Position numbers and translations under genes: made by a program. The notes beneath the pieces were generated by a model that was not told the origin of the DNA, did not search any database, and worked only from the letters and a program-made list of their open reading frames with translations. This document shows positions 1 to 6,688 of a DNA stretch of 17,896 nt, in pieces. Each line of letters opens with the position of its first letter. The first letter of the stretch is position 1. Source of the stretch: UBA1046 sp050945515 (GTDB lineage: Bacteria > Bacillota > Clostridia > Saccharofermentanales > DTU023); NCBI GenBank assembly GCA_050945515.1, contig JBMNTB010000032.1, forward strand, positions 1 to 17,896, given 5' to 3'.

Positions 1-17
1 TGTACCACGGAGGTTTT

Positions 18-94
18 GCTTCTTGAAGCTAAAGCTTATCCCCTCCACCCGCACAGCGGGTGGTTTATTGTTGCGCACGAGCAACGTGCGCAAC
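18..94. repeat. Cluster of inverted repeats at the left edge
   Basis: Four short palindromic units lie side by side. GCTTC/GAAGC is at 18-29, AAGCT/AGCTT at 26-37, CCACCCGC/GCGGGTGG at 45-63 with a 3-base loop, and GTTGCGCAC/GTGCGCAAC at 70-94 with a 7-base loop. A 12-base perfect palindrome, AGGCTTAAGCCT, follows at 95-106. The third hairpin is followed by TTTATTGTT, so it could end a transcript arriving from the left on the plus strand. The run of small hairpins resembles the structured right end of IS200/IS605-type elements, but no transposase is visible, so that reading is an inference. The repeats themselves are seen directly. Confidence 0.6.
45..72 (+). terminator. Possible intrinsic terminator of an upstream plus-strand gene
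   Basis: An 8-bp perfect stem (CCACCCGC with GCGGGTGG, loop ACA) is followed by TTTATTGTT. It would stop a rightward transcript entering from outside the window. The T tract is interrupted, so strength is uncertain. Confidence 0.45.
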
Positions 95-108
95 AGGCTT
101 AAGCCTTC

Positions 109-146
109 AAAAAAAAACTGCCGCCCGGCATCGCACCGGACGGCAG
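109..146 (-). terminator. Intrinsic terminator of the hpt-ftsH operon
   Basis: Read on the minus strand, an 11-bp stem with one mismatch (arms at 118-128 and 136-146, 7-base loop) is followed by nine consecutive T residues (the A run at 109-117 on the plus strand). It sits about 60 bases beyond the ftsH stop codon. On the plus strand the same stem is followed by CTATTTTATT, so it may also work weakly in the other direction. Confidence 0.9.
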
Positions 147-206
147 CTATTTTATTATTCCTTCATCTTTACAGTCACTCTTTTTGGTACTGGTAGTTTT
201 TCTTGA

Positions 207-2216
207 TTACAACGGCTGTGACGAAGGCGACTCCGGGTTATCCGCCACTACGGGCTCAGTATCCGGTGCAGTATCAAGCGCCGCATCCGTTACTACCTCC
301 ACTCCCGCCTCTGACTGCAGATTTTGCTCTGAATCAGACGTCAGCTTGAACAGCTCCTCATCGCCGGGCAAAGGCTGATAATTAGCGGCATGACGGCGAT
401 AAAGCTCTTCGAACTCCTCGCTCTCGACTTTCTCAACCTCCAACAGCCTATGCGCCAGCGCCTCCAGCATCTCGTGATTCTCACGCAGGATGTTTAGGGT
501 GCGCTCATAAGCCTCATCGAGGATCCGCTTGACTTCTTCATCAATCACGGCAGACAAGCTTTCACTATGCTGTTGCATATGGGTATAATCACGCCCCAGG
601 AATACTTCTTGTTCCTTATCCACTACAAAATTGCCCAGGCGCTCACTCATACCATAATTGGTAACCATGTTCCTGGCAATTTTATTACATTGCTGCAGAT
701 CCTGGCTGGCGCCGGTGCTGATTTCGCCAAAAGTCAATTCTTCCGCCGCTCTGCCCCCGAGGGCGATCATAATCTTGGTTATCAGCTGGCTCTTAGTCTG
801 GAAGTACATATCCTCTTCCGGCTTAAAGGCGGTATAGCCGCCGGCACCGCCGGCAGGAATGATAGACACCCTCTCAACTCTTTCTTTGTTAGAAGCAACA
901 CGGATCACAATCGCATGTCCCGACTCATGGAAAGCGGTCAGTCTTCTTTCCTCATCACTGATAATGCGGCTCTTCTTTTCCGGCCCGATCGTAATCTTGA
1001 AAACAGCTTCGGTAATATCGCTGTTTTCGATCTCTTTGCCGCCTCTTCGCGCCGTCAGCAGGGCAGCTTCATTGAGCAGATTAGCCAGATCAGCGCCGGT
1101 AAAGCCGGGAGTGATCTTGGCAATATTGCCCAGATCAACATCCGCTGCCAGCGGCTTATTGCGCGCATGAACCTGCAAGATGGCCTCGCGCCCAATCAGA
1201 TCGGGACTCATAACTACAACCCGGCGATCAAAGCGACCAGGCCTTAGCAAAGCAGGATCGAGAATGTCCGGCCGGTTGGTAGCGGCCATTACAATTACAC
1301 CCTCATTAGGTCCAAAGCCGTCCATTTCCACCAGCAGCTGGTTCAAGGTCTGTTCACGTTCATCATGACCACCGCCAAGACCGGCACCGCGGTGACGCCC
1401 CACAGCATCAATTTCATCGATAAAGATAATAGAAGGTGCCCGTTTTTTGGCATTGTCGAATAAATCCCGTACCCGCGAAGCACCGACGCCGACAAACATT
1501 TCCACGAAATCGGAGCCGCTGATAGAGAAAAACGGCACACTGGCCTCTCCCGCCACAGCTTTGGCCAGCAAGGTCTTGCCGGTACCGGGAGCGCCAACCA
1601 GCATAATGCCACGCGGCATCTTAGCCCCCAAATCGGAATATTTCTTCGGGTTTTTAAGGAAATCTACAATCTCCTGCAGTTCTTCTTTCTCTTCCTCCGC
1701 ACCGGCCACATCAGCAAATGTAACTTTATTCTTGCTGGGATCATTGAGTTTGGCCCGGCTCTTGCCGAAGCTGATAGCACTCTTGCCATCACCCTGGCGG
1801 GAATAATTGATATAGATAAAGACACCTATCGAGGCCAGTAGCATCACAATAATCAAAATATTAAGAATCGCGGAGATATCCGTTGGCCGATCATAGTCAT
1901 AGGATTTGATCAAACCTTTTTCGGCAGCTTCAGCCAGATATTTCTCATAATCACCGATTGACTCCAGCGGAATCTCTTTCGTGATGACCTCCTGCGGCTG
2001 ACCGCTGACACTTTTCATAACCATCTTCAGGGAACTGCCGTTGATCACCACAGATTCTACTTTCTCGTTTTCAATCAGTGATCTGACTTCGGAAAGAGTA
2101 TATCCCTTGCCACTGGACATATTGGACATGAAATAAGTCATGGCGAAAATGACCAGCATCAGGATCAGATAAAAAGAAAAACCGCCAAAACGCTTTTTGG
2201 GGCGCATACTATTCAT
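207..2216 (-). CDS. ftsH: ATP-dependent zinc metalloprotease FtsH
   Basis: Membrane-anchored AAA+ protease that extracts and degrades membrane and regulatory proteins. The 669-residue product has two membrane segments (about 13-29 and 116-136) flanking an extracytoplasmic domain. The AAA module follows, with Walker A GAPGTGKT (208-215), Walker B IIFIDE (263-268) and the second region of homology ATNRPDILDPALLRPGRFDRR. The M41 peptidase has zinc motif HESGH (430-434) and probable third ligand Asp506 in TGASQDL. The frame is open 16 codons further upstream, but ATG at 2216 is chosen because GGAGGT (2225-2230) lies 8 bases before it and it overlaps the hpt stop by only 8 bases. The C-terminus ends in a tail of roughly 50 residues rich in D, E, A, S and T. 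It is the last gene of hpt-ftsH. Confidence 0.97.
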   Translation of the reverse strand: MNSMRPKKRFGGFSFYLILMLVIFAMTYFMSNMSSGKGYTLSEVRSLIENEKVESVVINGSSLKMVMKSVSGQPQEVITKEIPLESIGDYEKYLAEAAEKGLIKSYDYDRPTDISAILNILIIVMLLASIGVFIYINYSRQGDGKSAISFGKSRAKLNDPSKNKVTFADVAGAEEEKEELQEIVDFLKNPKKYSDLGAKMPRGIMLVGAPGTGKTLLAKAVAGEASVPFFSISGSDFVEMFVGVGASRVRDLFDNAKKRAPSIIFIDEIDAVGRHRGAGLGGGHDEREQTLNQLLVEMDGFGPNEGVIVMAATNRPDILDPALLRPGRFDRRVVVMSPDLIGREAILQVHARNKPLAADVDLGNIAKITPGFTGADLANLLNEAALLTARRGGKEIENSDITEAVFKITIGPEKKSRIISDEERRLTAFHESGHAIVIRVASNKERVERVSIIPAGGAGGYTAFKPEEDMYFQTKSQLITKIMIALGGRAAEELTFGEISTGASQDLQQCNKIARNMVTNYGMSERLGNFVVDKEQEVFLGRDYTHMQQHSESLSAVIDEEVKRILDEAYERTLNILRENHEMLEALAHRLLEVEKVESEEFEELYRRHAANYQPLPGDEELFKLTSDSEQNLQSEAGVEVVTDAALDTAPDTEPVVADNPESPSSQPL

Positions 2217-2799
2217 CCGCGACCACCTCCGCCGTGTCGGACACGGCTGTTTCAGATTGCTCATCCGCCGGGGCAGTGTCCGAATTCAGCACAGCGATCT
2301 CAGGCAGATTGCGATACCGCTCATCCAGATCCAGTCCATAACCGACGATGAACTCATCGGGAATTTGCATTCCTATATAGTCCACAAAAATTTCGACCTT
2401 GCGGCGCTCAGGTTTATCGAAAGCAGTACAGATGCGGATACTGGCAGGATTTCTGGTAGCCAAAAGCTCACGAAGATGTTTCAAGGTCAGACCTGAATCA
2501 ACAATATCTTCCACGATCAGGACATGCTTGCCGGAGATATCCGTGTCCAGATCTTTAACAATTTTAACCACACCCGTTGTATGTTGTCCGCTGTAACTGC
2601 TGACCGACATAAAGTCTACCTCGCAGGGCAGATCAATCTCCCTGATCAGATCAGCCAAGAAAACAAAAGCCCCTTTAAGTACACAGATGAGTACCACCTG
2701 CTTGCCTTGATAATCCTCGGTGATTTCACGACCCAGACGGGCGCAGATCTCGGCAATTTCTTCCTTGCTGACTAAAATGCGCTTGATTCCCATTCCCAT
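2209..2799 (-). CDS. hpt: Hypoxanthine phosphoribosyltransferase
   Basis: Cytoplasmic purine-salvage enzyme that converts hypoxanthine (and usually guanine) plus PRPP to IMP/GMP. The 196-residue product has the PRPP-binding loop VEDIVDSGLTL (96-106), the LKGAF segment near 41-45 that usually carries the PRPP loop I, and the C-terminal signature DEFIVGYGLDLDERYRNLP. The family is usually about 180 residues. Here residues 172-196 form an added acidic, Ala-rich tail. DNA encoding this tail also supplies the ftsH ribosome binding site, and the stop overlaps the ftsH start by 8 bases, so the two genes are probably translationally coupled. Two ATGs (codons 1 and 3) are possible; the first is used. 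The tilS-hpt-ftsH order is typical of Bacillota. Confidence 0.95.
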   Translation of the reverse strand: MGMGIKRILVSKEEIAEICARLGREITEDYQGKQVVLICVLKGAFVFLADLIREIDLPCEVDFMSVSSYSGQHTTGVVKIVKDLDTDISGKHVLIVEDIVDSGLTLKHLRELLATRNPASIRICTAFDKPERRKVEIFVDYIGMQIPDEFIVGYGLDLDERYRNLPEIAVLNSDTAPADEQSETAVSDTAEVVADE

Positions 2800-2872
2800 A
2801 TTACACCGCTTCCATTCACAAAAATAAATATTTACACTACTGATAATACTTTAATTTGCTTAGCATCAAAAC

Positions 2873-2881
2873 ATTATAACA
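2873..2881 (-). promoter_or_regulatory. Extended -10 promoter for hpt-ftsH
   Basis: The minus strand reads TGTTATAAT, a perfect extended -10 element (TGn TATAAT), about 75 bases upstream of the hpt start. No good -35 element is present at the proper distance, which is common for extended -10 promoters. The surrounding 2800-3030 gap is AT-rich and holds no supported gene. It contains no convincing terminator for tilS, so read-through from tilS is possible. Confidence 0.65.
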
Positions 2882-3030
2882 GCAGGCCGGATTTTTTTAT
2901 AGAGATAAGCCTAAATTTACCGATCCACTTATAAGCTATGCAGCTACCAAGAGGGGAATGTAATTATATAAGATACAACCGGATTAAAACTTGATCCGTG
3001 AATTGCTGTGACTAGCGCTACAAAATAGAA

Positions 3031-4215
3031 TTAGCATCCGCTATCTGACCTGTCGTCAAAGCTGTCATCAAAGATGAAGCGCAGTGTATTGGCATAGACC
3101 TCCGCCTTAATACCTTTTTGCAGATCCAAAGTATTCAGCACCGCAGTGTCCGCCCCGCAAAGCTGCCAAAGCTGGTCTTGCAGCTTTTGGGACAGCACCA
3201 TTTTTGATAATGTCGTATTGTTGTTATGATGACTTTTCATAGCTTCATTAAGGCCCAAATTTAAGGCTTTGGCACTAATTGACCGCGGCGCTCGATGCAA
3301 AACTTTGGTACTGAGGGCACCATCAGGTAGCAGTGCTCTTTGGTAGAGCTCCGCAGCTGCTGTTTCCAGGGCCATTACTTCCGTTTGCAGATTCTGCGCC
3401 AAACGTGCCAGCTGCGGTGTCAGATCCGAGCCCACAATCTCCTGCCACAAAGGCAGCAGTTCATTGCGCAGCCTATTGCGCCGATAATCCGGTTCCAGAT
3501 TCGTCTGATCGACTGTCCAGGGAATCTCGGCTGCCCGGGCGGCCGCTTCAATCTCGACTTTGCCCCGGTGCAAAAACGGTCGTAGCAGTCTGCCGCGTAA
3601 AATCGCCATACCGGTTAGGCCTGACAGTCCGCTGCCCCGACCCAGATTGAGCAGCACGGTTTCCGCTTGATCCTGTTCATGATGAGCCAGTGCTACCAGA
3701 TAATCCCGCTGGTACTCAAGCTGCACTTCGGTTCCTAATTCCTGGAAAAAAGCCAAGCGGGCAGCGCGCCCGGCTTCCTCCACACCCTGACCTCTGACTT
3801 GAGCCAAGGCGAATACATCCGTCTGCCGGACATGGCAAATTACCTGCTGTGCCCGACAAAAGTCCTCAACCACAGCCTGATCTTGATCTGCTGCCGGACC
3901 GCGCAGACCATGATTCAAATGAGCAGCTACAATTTGAAATGGGATTTTTCTTTGCAGGTGAAGCAGATAAGTCAGCATGAGCATAGAATCTACGCCACCC
4001 GATACGCCGGCAATAATTGTGGTCTGATCAGAGATGGGAAGTTGAGGTGCTGCTGTCAGAGCTGAAGATAATCCTGCCTGTACTTGGGGCCGGCAAACGG
4101 CAGTCACTGGCCGGCAGTCGTCAGTCGCCGCAGAGGGCAAGACGCCTGCTTGACTCAGATCATTTGTGACTGCCCGGAAAAAACGGTAGGTTGCCCGGGG
4201 AACTGGCTGAATCAC
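3031..4215 (-). CDS. tilS: tRNA(Ile)-lysidine synthetase TilS
   Basis: ATP-dependent enzyme that converts C34 of the CAU-anticodon tRNA-Ile to lysidine, so that it reads AUA instead of AUG. The P-loop SGGVDS is at 72-77. It is followed by family-typical segments LNHGLRGPAA, ALAHHEQDQAETVLLNLGRGSGLSGL, RPFLHRGKVEIEA and NLEPDYRRNRLRNELLP. The start is GTG, sharing GTGA with the dnaB stop, with GGAG 8 bases upstream inside dnaB. This start gives about 60 residues before the P-loop, compared with about 20 in typical family members, and the extra part is Ala/Pro-rich. No ATG lies between, though GTG or TTG codons do, so the true N-terminus could be shorter. The C-terminal substrate domain is short and diverged. 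Confidence 0.93.
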   Translation of the reverse strand: MIQPVPRATYRFFRAVTNDLSQAGVLPSAATDDCRPVTAVCRPQVQAGLSSALTAAPQLPISDQTTIIAGVSGGVDSMLMLTYLLHLQRKIPFQIVAAHLNHGLRGPAADQDQAVVEDFCRAQQVICHVRQTDVFALAQVRGQGVEEAGRAARLAFFQELGTEVQLEYQRDYLVALAHHEQDQAETVLLNLGRGSGLSGLTGMAILRGRLLRPFLHRGKVEIEAAARAAEIPWTVDQTNLEPDYRRNRLRNELLPLWQEIVGSDLTPQLARLAQNLQTEVMALETAAAELYQRALLPDGALSTKVLHRAPRSISAKALNLGLNEAMKSHHNNNTTLSKMVLSQKLQDQLWQLCGADTAVLNTLDLQKGIKAEVYANTLRFIFDDSFDDRSDSGC

Positions 4216-5576
4216 AGCGGCGGCTCCGGCAACGGTATATCTGTAGTATCAAAAAAGCTGGTCAATGACGGCTTCCAGGCCAGTTTGAGATTGCCTGTCG
4301 CTCCGTGGCGGTTCTTAGCTATGATCAGTTCAATCTCATAGACTTCCGGTCTGGGCGCATCAGTATTGGCATCCTTATCATGCAGGAACATAACAACATC
4401 AGCATCTTGTTCAATGGCACCGGATTCACGGAGATCAATCAGCATCGGACGGCGGCTCGTCCTTTTTTCACTCTCGCGGCTGAGCTGCGACAGCGCCAGG
4501 ATCGGAACTTCCAGCTCCTTGGCCATGATCTTCAGCATACGTGAGATCTCAGCGATTTCCTGCTGGCGGTTTTCAGCCCGACTGATCCGGCCCCCGGAAG
4601 ACATCAGCTGCAGATAGTCAACAATCACGAAATCCAGGCGGTCCTTGATCTGCAGTTGCCGGCAGCGCGCCTGCATCTCCACTACATTGGTAGCTGATCT
4701 GTCATCAATATAGATCGGTTTATTATAGAGTGCGATCAGAGCCTGGGAAATCTTATCCCAGTCCGTATCCTTAACTTTGAGCTTTTCCATGCGGTCAGCC
4801 GGAACCCCTGCCTGACTGACGAGAATTCTCATTCCGACTTCCTCTTTGGACATCTCCAGACTGAAAATTCCCACATGATGCTCAGCTTTCTGTGCCGTCA
4901 GATGAGCAATATTTAAGGCCAGTGAAGTCTTACCGATACCAGGTCTTGCAGCCAAAATATAGAGGCCGCCCGGACGAAGACCGCCGAGAATGCGGTCTAT
5001 AGAGGGGAAACCGGTTTCGATCAGCCGGGGACGATTGCCTTTGGCCAGCTCATGGAGCTCATTAATCTTGTGATTCAGGATATCGCCCAGCGTGCTGAAG
5101 CCGCTGATATCCCTATTTTCACGGATATTATAGATGCGATTGGCAGCCAGATTGATCAGATCTTCGACATCCTCTCCGGAGGTATAGGCCAGATCAATAA
5201 CCTGCCGCAGAGCAAGAATCAGATCTCTTCTCTGGGCGTGCTGGCGCACAACCTTGATATAGTGCGCCTGATTCTGCATAATGGGCGTCTTCTCCGGCAG
5301 GGAGATAACATATTCCGCACCTCCGGCCTCTGCCAGCTGCCCTTTCAACTCCAGGCGGTCGGTAACAGTCAGAATATCTACCGGCTCTTGTCTGGCTAGC
5401 AGCTCCAGAATCGTGGCAAACACAACTTGATTGCGCTTGACATAAAAATCGGACACCTTGAGTTCAGCCGCTACATTGGCCAGGTACTCCTTGCTGAAAA
5501 GAGCACTGCCCAGTACGGATTGCTCCGCCTCGTCACTATAGGGCATCACCAGTCGTCTGCTATCAGGAGAAGACAT
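4212..5576 (-). CDS. dnaB: Replicative DNA helicase DnaB (DnaC of Bacillus)
   Basis: Hexameric 5'-3' helicase that unwinds DNA at the replication fork and recruits primase. The 454-residue product has the N-terminal helical domain beginning at EAEQSVLGS (17-24). The RecA-like C-terminal domain carries Walker A ARPGIGKT (210-217), followed by family segments FSLEMS (238-243), Walker B VIVDYLQLM (317-325), LSQLSRESEKR and DLRESGAIEQDAD. The ATG at 5576 is preceded by GAGGT with 8 bases between, supporting this start over the second Met at codon 11. It lies 30 bases downstream of rplI, a pairing conserved in Bacillota, and overlaps tilS by 4 bases. No intein or truncation is seen. Confidence 0.97.
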   Translation of the reverse strand: MSSPDSRRLVMPYSDEAEQSVLGSALFSKEYLANVAAELKVSDFYVKRNQVVFATILELLARQEPVDILTVTDRLELKGQLAEAGGAEYVISLPEKTPIMQNQAHYIKVVRQHAQRRDLILALRQVIDLAYTSGEDVEDLINLAANRIYNIRENRDISGFSTLGDILNHKINELHELAKGNRPRLIETGFPSIDRILGGLRPGGLYILAARPGIGKTSLALNIAHLTAQKAEHHVGIFSLEMSKEEVGMRILVSQAGVPADRMEKLKVKDTDWDKISQALIALYNKPIYIDDRSATNVVEMQARCRQLQIKDRLDFVIVDYLQLMSSGGRISRAENRQQEIAEISRMLKIMAKELEVPILALSQLSRESEKRTSRRPMLIDLRESGAIEQDADVVMFLHDKDANTDAPRPEVYEIELIIAKNRHGATGNLKLAWKPSLTSFFDTTDIPLPEPPL

Positions 5577-5606
5577 TTCTGCTGACCTCGTTTAAACTGC
5601 AGGAAC

Positions 5607-6056
5607 TCAGCTTTCAGCGCTGACTACATCCAGCACAAATTGAGCCGTAACCTCAGGATGCAGACGTACGTCAACCTGATATGCACCGGCAGTCTTGATC
5701 TGTTCTGTCAGCGTGATATTGCGCCGATCCACTTTGTATCCGGCCTCTTCCAACATTTTAGCGATATCCATATTGGTCACTGAGCCATAAAGGCGCCCCT
5801 GAGTGCCCATTTTAATCTTCAGGACAAAGCGTTGATCGGAAATTTTCTCTTTGATTTCTTTGGCTTCTTTCAGCTCGCGCTCCGCCTTGGCTTGGGCAGC
5901 AGCTCTCTTGGTTTTGACAGTGTTGAGATTGGCGGAAGTCATCTCTACCGCCAGATTGCGCTTAAACAGAAAATTATGTGCATAGCCACGGGCTACCTCG
6001 ACCACATCTTCTGCTTTACCGAGACCTGTTACATCCTGCAAAAGAATTACTTTCAT
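5607..6056 (-). CDS. rplI: 50S ribosomal protein L9
   Basis: L9 binds domain V of 23S rRNA and helps maintain reading-frame fidelity. The family N-terminus MKVILLQDVTGLGKAEDVVEVARGYAHNFL is clear. A long charged helix (about 40-75) and a C-terminal domain follow; the total of 149 residues equals that of Bacillus L9. The frame is open 6 codons further upstream, but ATG at 6056 is chosen because it matches the family N-terminus and GAGGT (6063-6067) lies 6 bases before it. It is the first gene of rplI-dnaB-tilS. Confidence 0.97.
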   Translation of the reverse strand: MKVILLQDVTGLGKAEDVVEVARGYAHNFLFKRNLAVEMTSANLNTVKTKRAAAQAKAERELKEAKEIKEKISDQRFVLKIKMGTQGRLYGSVTNMDIAKMLEEAGYKVDRRNITLTEQIKTAGAYQVDVRLHPEVTAQFVLDVVSAES

Positions 6057-6108
6057 TGCCATACCTCGAATCATGATCTAAAAATTGTTCTGTCATTTTG
6101 TGTTAACC

Positions 6109-6117
6109 ATTGTATCA
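6109..6117 (-). promoter_or_regulatory. Extended -10 promoter for rplI-dnaB-tilS
   Basis: The minus strand reads TGATACAAT, an extended -10 (TGn TACAAT), about 53 bases upstream of the rplI start. A weak -35 candidate, TTCCAA, lies at 6134-6139 on the minus strand, next to the 12-bp repeats at 6142-6174. This and the rpmE promoter are divergent, separated by the repeats. Confidence 0.6.
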
Positions 6118-6141
6118 CAGCCCGGGGGATTAATTGGAATC

Positions 6142-6174
6142 GGTTGGGAAATCGGTTGGGAAAAAGGTTGGGAA
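6142..6174. repeat. Three GGTTGGGAA repeats at 12-bp spacing
   Basis: GGTTGGGAA occurs exactly three times, at 6142-6150, 6154-6162 and 6166-6174, each copy starting 12 bases after the previous one, with A-rich spacers. The block lies between the divergent rplI and rpmE promoters, ending 12 bases before the rpmE -35 element. It could be a binding array for a regulator, but no regulator is identified. Confidence 0.85.
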
Positions 6175-6186
6175 AAATAGAAAAAC

Positions 6187-6216
6187 TTGACAGAGAGGGA
6201 CCGGTGAGAGTATCAT
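6187..6216 (+). promoter_or_regulatory. rpmE promoter
   Basis: A perfect -35 TTGACA (6187-6192) and -10 TATCAT (6211-6216) are separated by 18 bases. Transcription should start near 6223, giving a leader of about 90 bases before the rpmE ATG. Confidence 0.8.
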
Positions 6217-6222
6217 CATTAA

Positions 6223-6311
6223 GCTGCCCTGCAACTTTTGTAAGACATATAGGGTGGAACCAAGATATATTACAGATGCTCCGGCGCTGTCTTAATGAGG
6301 TGGTGAAATAG
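6223..6311 (+). promoter_or_regulatory. Structured 5' leader of rpmE
   Basis: The predicted leader contains a hairpin at 6272-6290: ACAG pairs with CTGU and TGC with GCG, closed by a UCCG (UNCG-type) tetraloop, with one bulged A. Upstream is AGGGTGGAACC at 6251-6261; its AGGGT can pair with GCCCT near 6226. The ribosome binding site GAGGTGG (6297-6303) follows 8 bases before the ATG. L31 genes in several bacterial groups have autoregulatory leaders, so a similar role is plausible. I cannot confirm a match to a known family, and the transcript start is predicted only from the promoter. Confidence 0.4.
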
Positions 6312-6524
6312 ATGAAAGATAATTTGCATCCTGATTACTATAAATGTACTGTGCGCTGTGCCTGCGGCGAAGTCTTTGAGACCGGCTCTGTCAGCGAACA
6401 GTTAAATGTCGATATTTGCTCCAAATGCCATCCTTTCTATACCGGCAAGCAGAAGCTGGTTGATACGGGCGGACGCGTAGATAAATTCAAGCGCAGAATG
6501 GGCAAAACACAGGCCGAGGATTAG
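6312..6524 (+). CDS. rpmE: 50S ribosomal protein L31 (zinc-binding type)
   Basis: Large-subunit protein that contacts the central protuberance and helps bridge the subunits. The 70-residue product matches the family along its length. The zinc ligands Cys16, Cys18, Cys36 and Cys39 (CAC...ICSKC) are all present, so this is the zinc-containing paralogue and not the zinc-independent form made under zinc limitation. HPFYTGKQKLVDTGGRVDKF is the conserved C-terminal part. It is transcribed from its own promoter and followed by its own terminator. rpmE ahead of DUF1385-prmC-prfA is a common Clostridia arrangement. Confidence 0.97.
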   Translation: MKDNLHPDYYKCTVRCACGEVFETGSVSEQLNVDICSKCHPFYTGKQKLVDTGGRVDKFKRRMGKTQAED

Positions 6525-6583
6525 TCCCCGCCCTGTTTCTGTGACCGGCTTCGTGGCCGGGCCGATAGAAAATTGTATTTGTC

Positions 6584-6622
6584 AGCTCCTGCTGTGCAGA
6601 TATGCAGCGGGAGCTTTATTTT
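6584..6622 (+). terminator. Intrinsic terminator after rpmE
   Basis: An 11-bp stem containing one G-U pair (AGCTCCTGCTG at 6584-6594, CAGCGGGAGCT at 6605-6615, 10-base loop) is followed by TTATTTT. It separates rpmE from the yqhQ operon. A smaller CCGGC/GCCGG hairpin at 6545-6560, without a T run, precedes it. Confidence 0.88.
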
Positions 6623-6652
6623 GTTATCTATGTTCCGGAGTCCGAGAGTAGT

Positions 6653-6682
6653 TTGCCTAGCTGAAGCGGATCATTGTAAAAT
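6653..6682 (+). promoter_or_regulatory. Candidate promoter of the yqhQ-prmC operon
   Basis: TTGCCT (6653-6658) and TAAAAT (6677-6682) are 18 bases apart, matching the -35 and -10 consensus at 4/6 and 5/6 positions. The predicted transcription start falls at about 6689, the A of the yqhQ start codon, and no ribosome binding site is visible before that ATG. The transcript could therefore be leaderless. Alternatively, low-level read-through of the rpmE terminator could feed the operon. Confidence 0.4.
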
Positions 6683-6688
6683 GCGATC

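Noticed and set aside
567..1247. 226-codon open frame on the plus strand inside ftsH
   Set aside because: It lies entirely opposite the conserved AAA/peptidase part of ftsH, has no ribosome binding site or recognisable domain, and is explained as a shadow of a GC-rich conserved gene.
2217..2264. Upstream ftsH start at 2264
   Set aside because: It would add 16 residues unlike the family and a 56-base overlap with hpt; ATG 2216 has a well-spaced GGAGGT.
2800..3030. A small gene or RNA between tilS and hpt
   Set aside because: The stretch is AT-rich with only the hpt extended -10 element and weak palindromes; nothing coding or structured stands out.
6251..6261. AGGGTGGAACC as a T-box riboswitch
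   Set aside because: The predicted transcript begins only about 28 bases upstream, leaving no room for Stem I, and the gene downstream is a ribosomal protein; chance similarity is more likely.
6545..6560. CCGGC/GCCGG hairpin as the rpmE terminator
   Set aside because: It has no T run; the stronger hairpin at 6584-6622 fits better.
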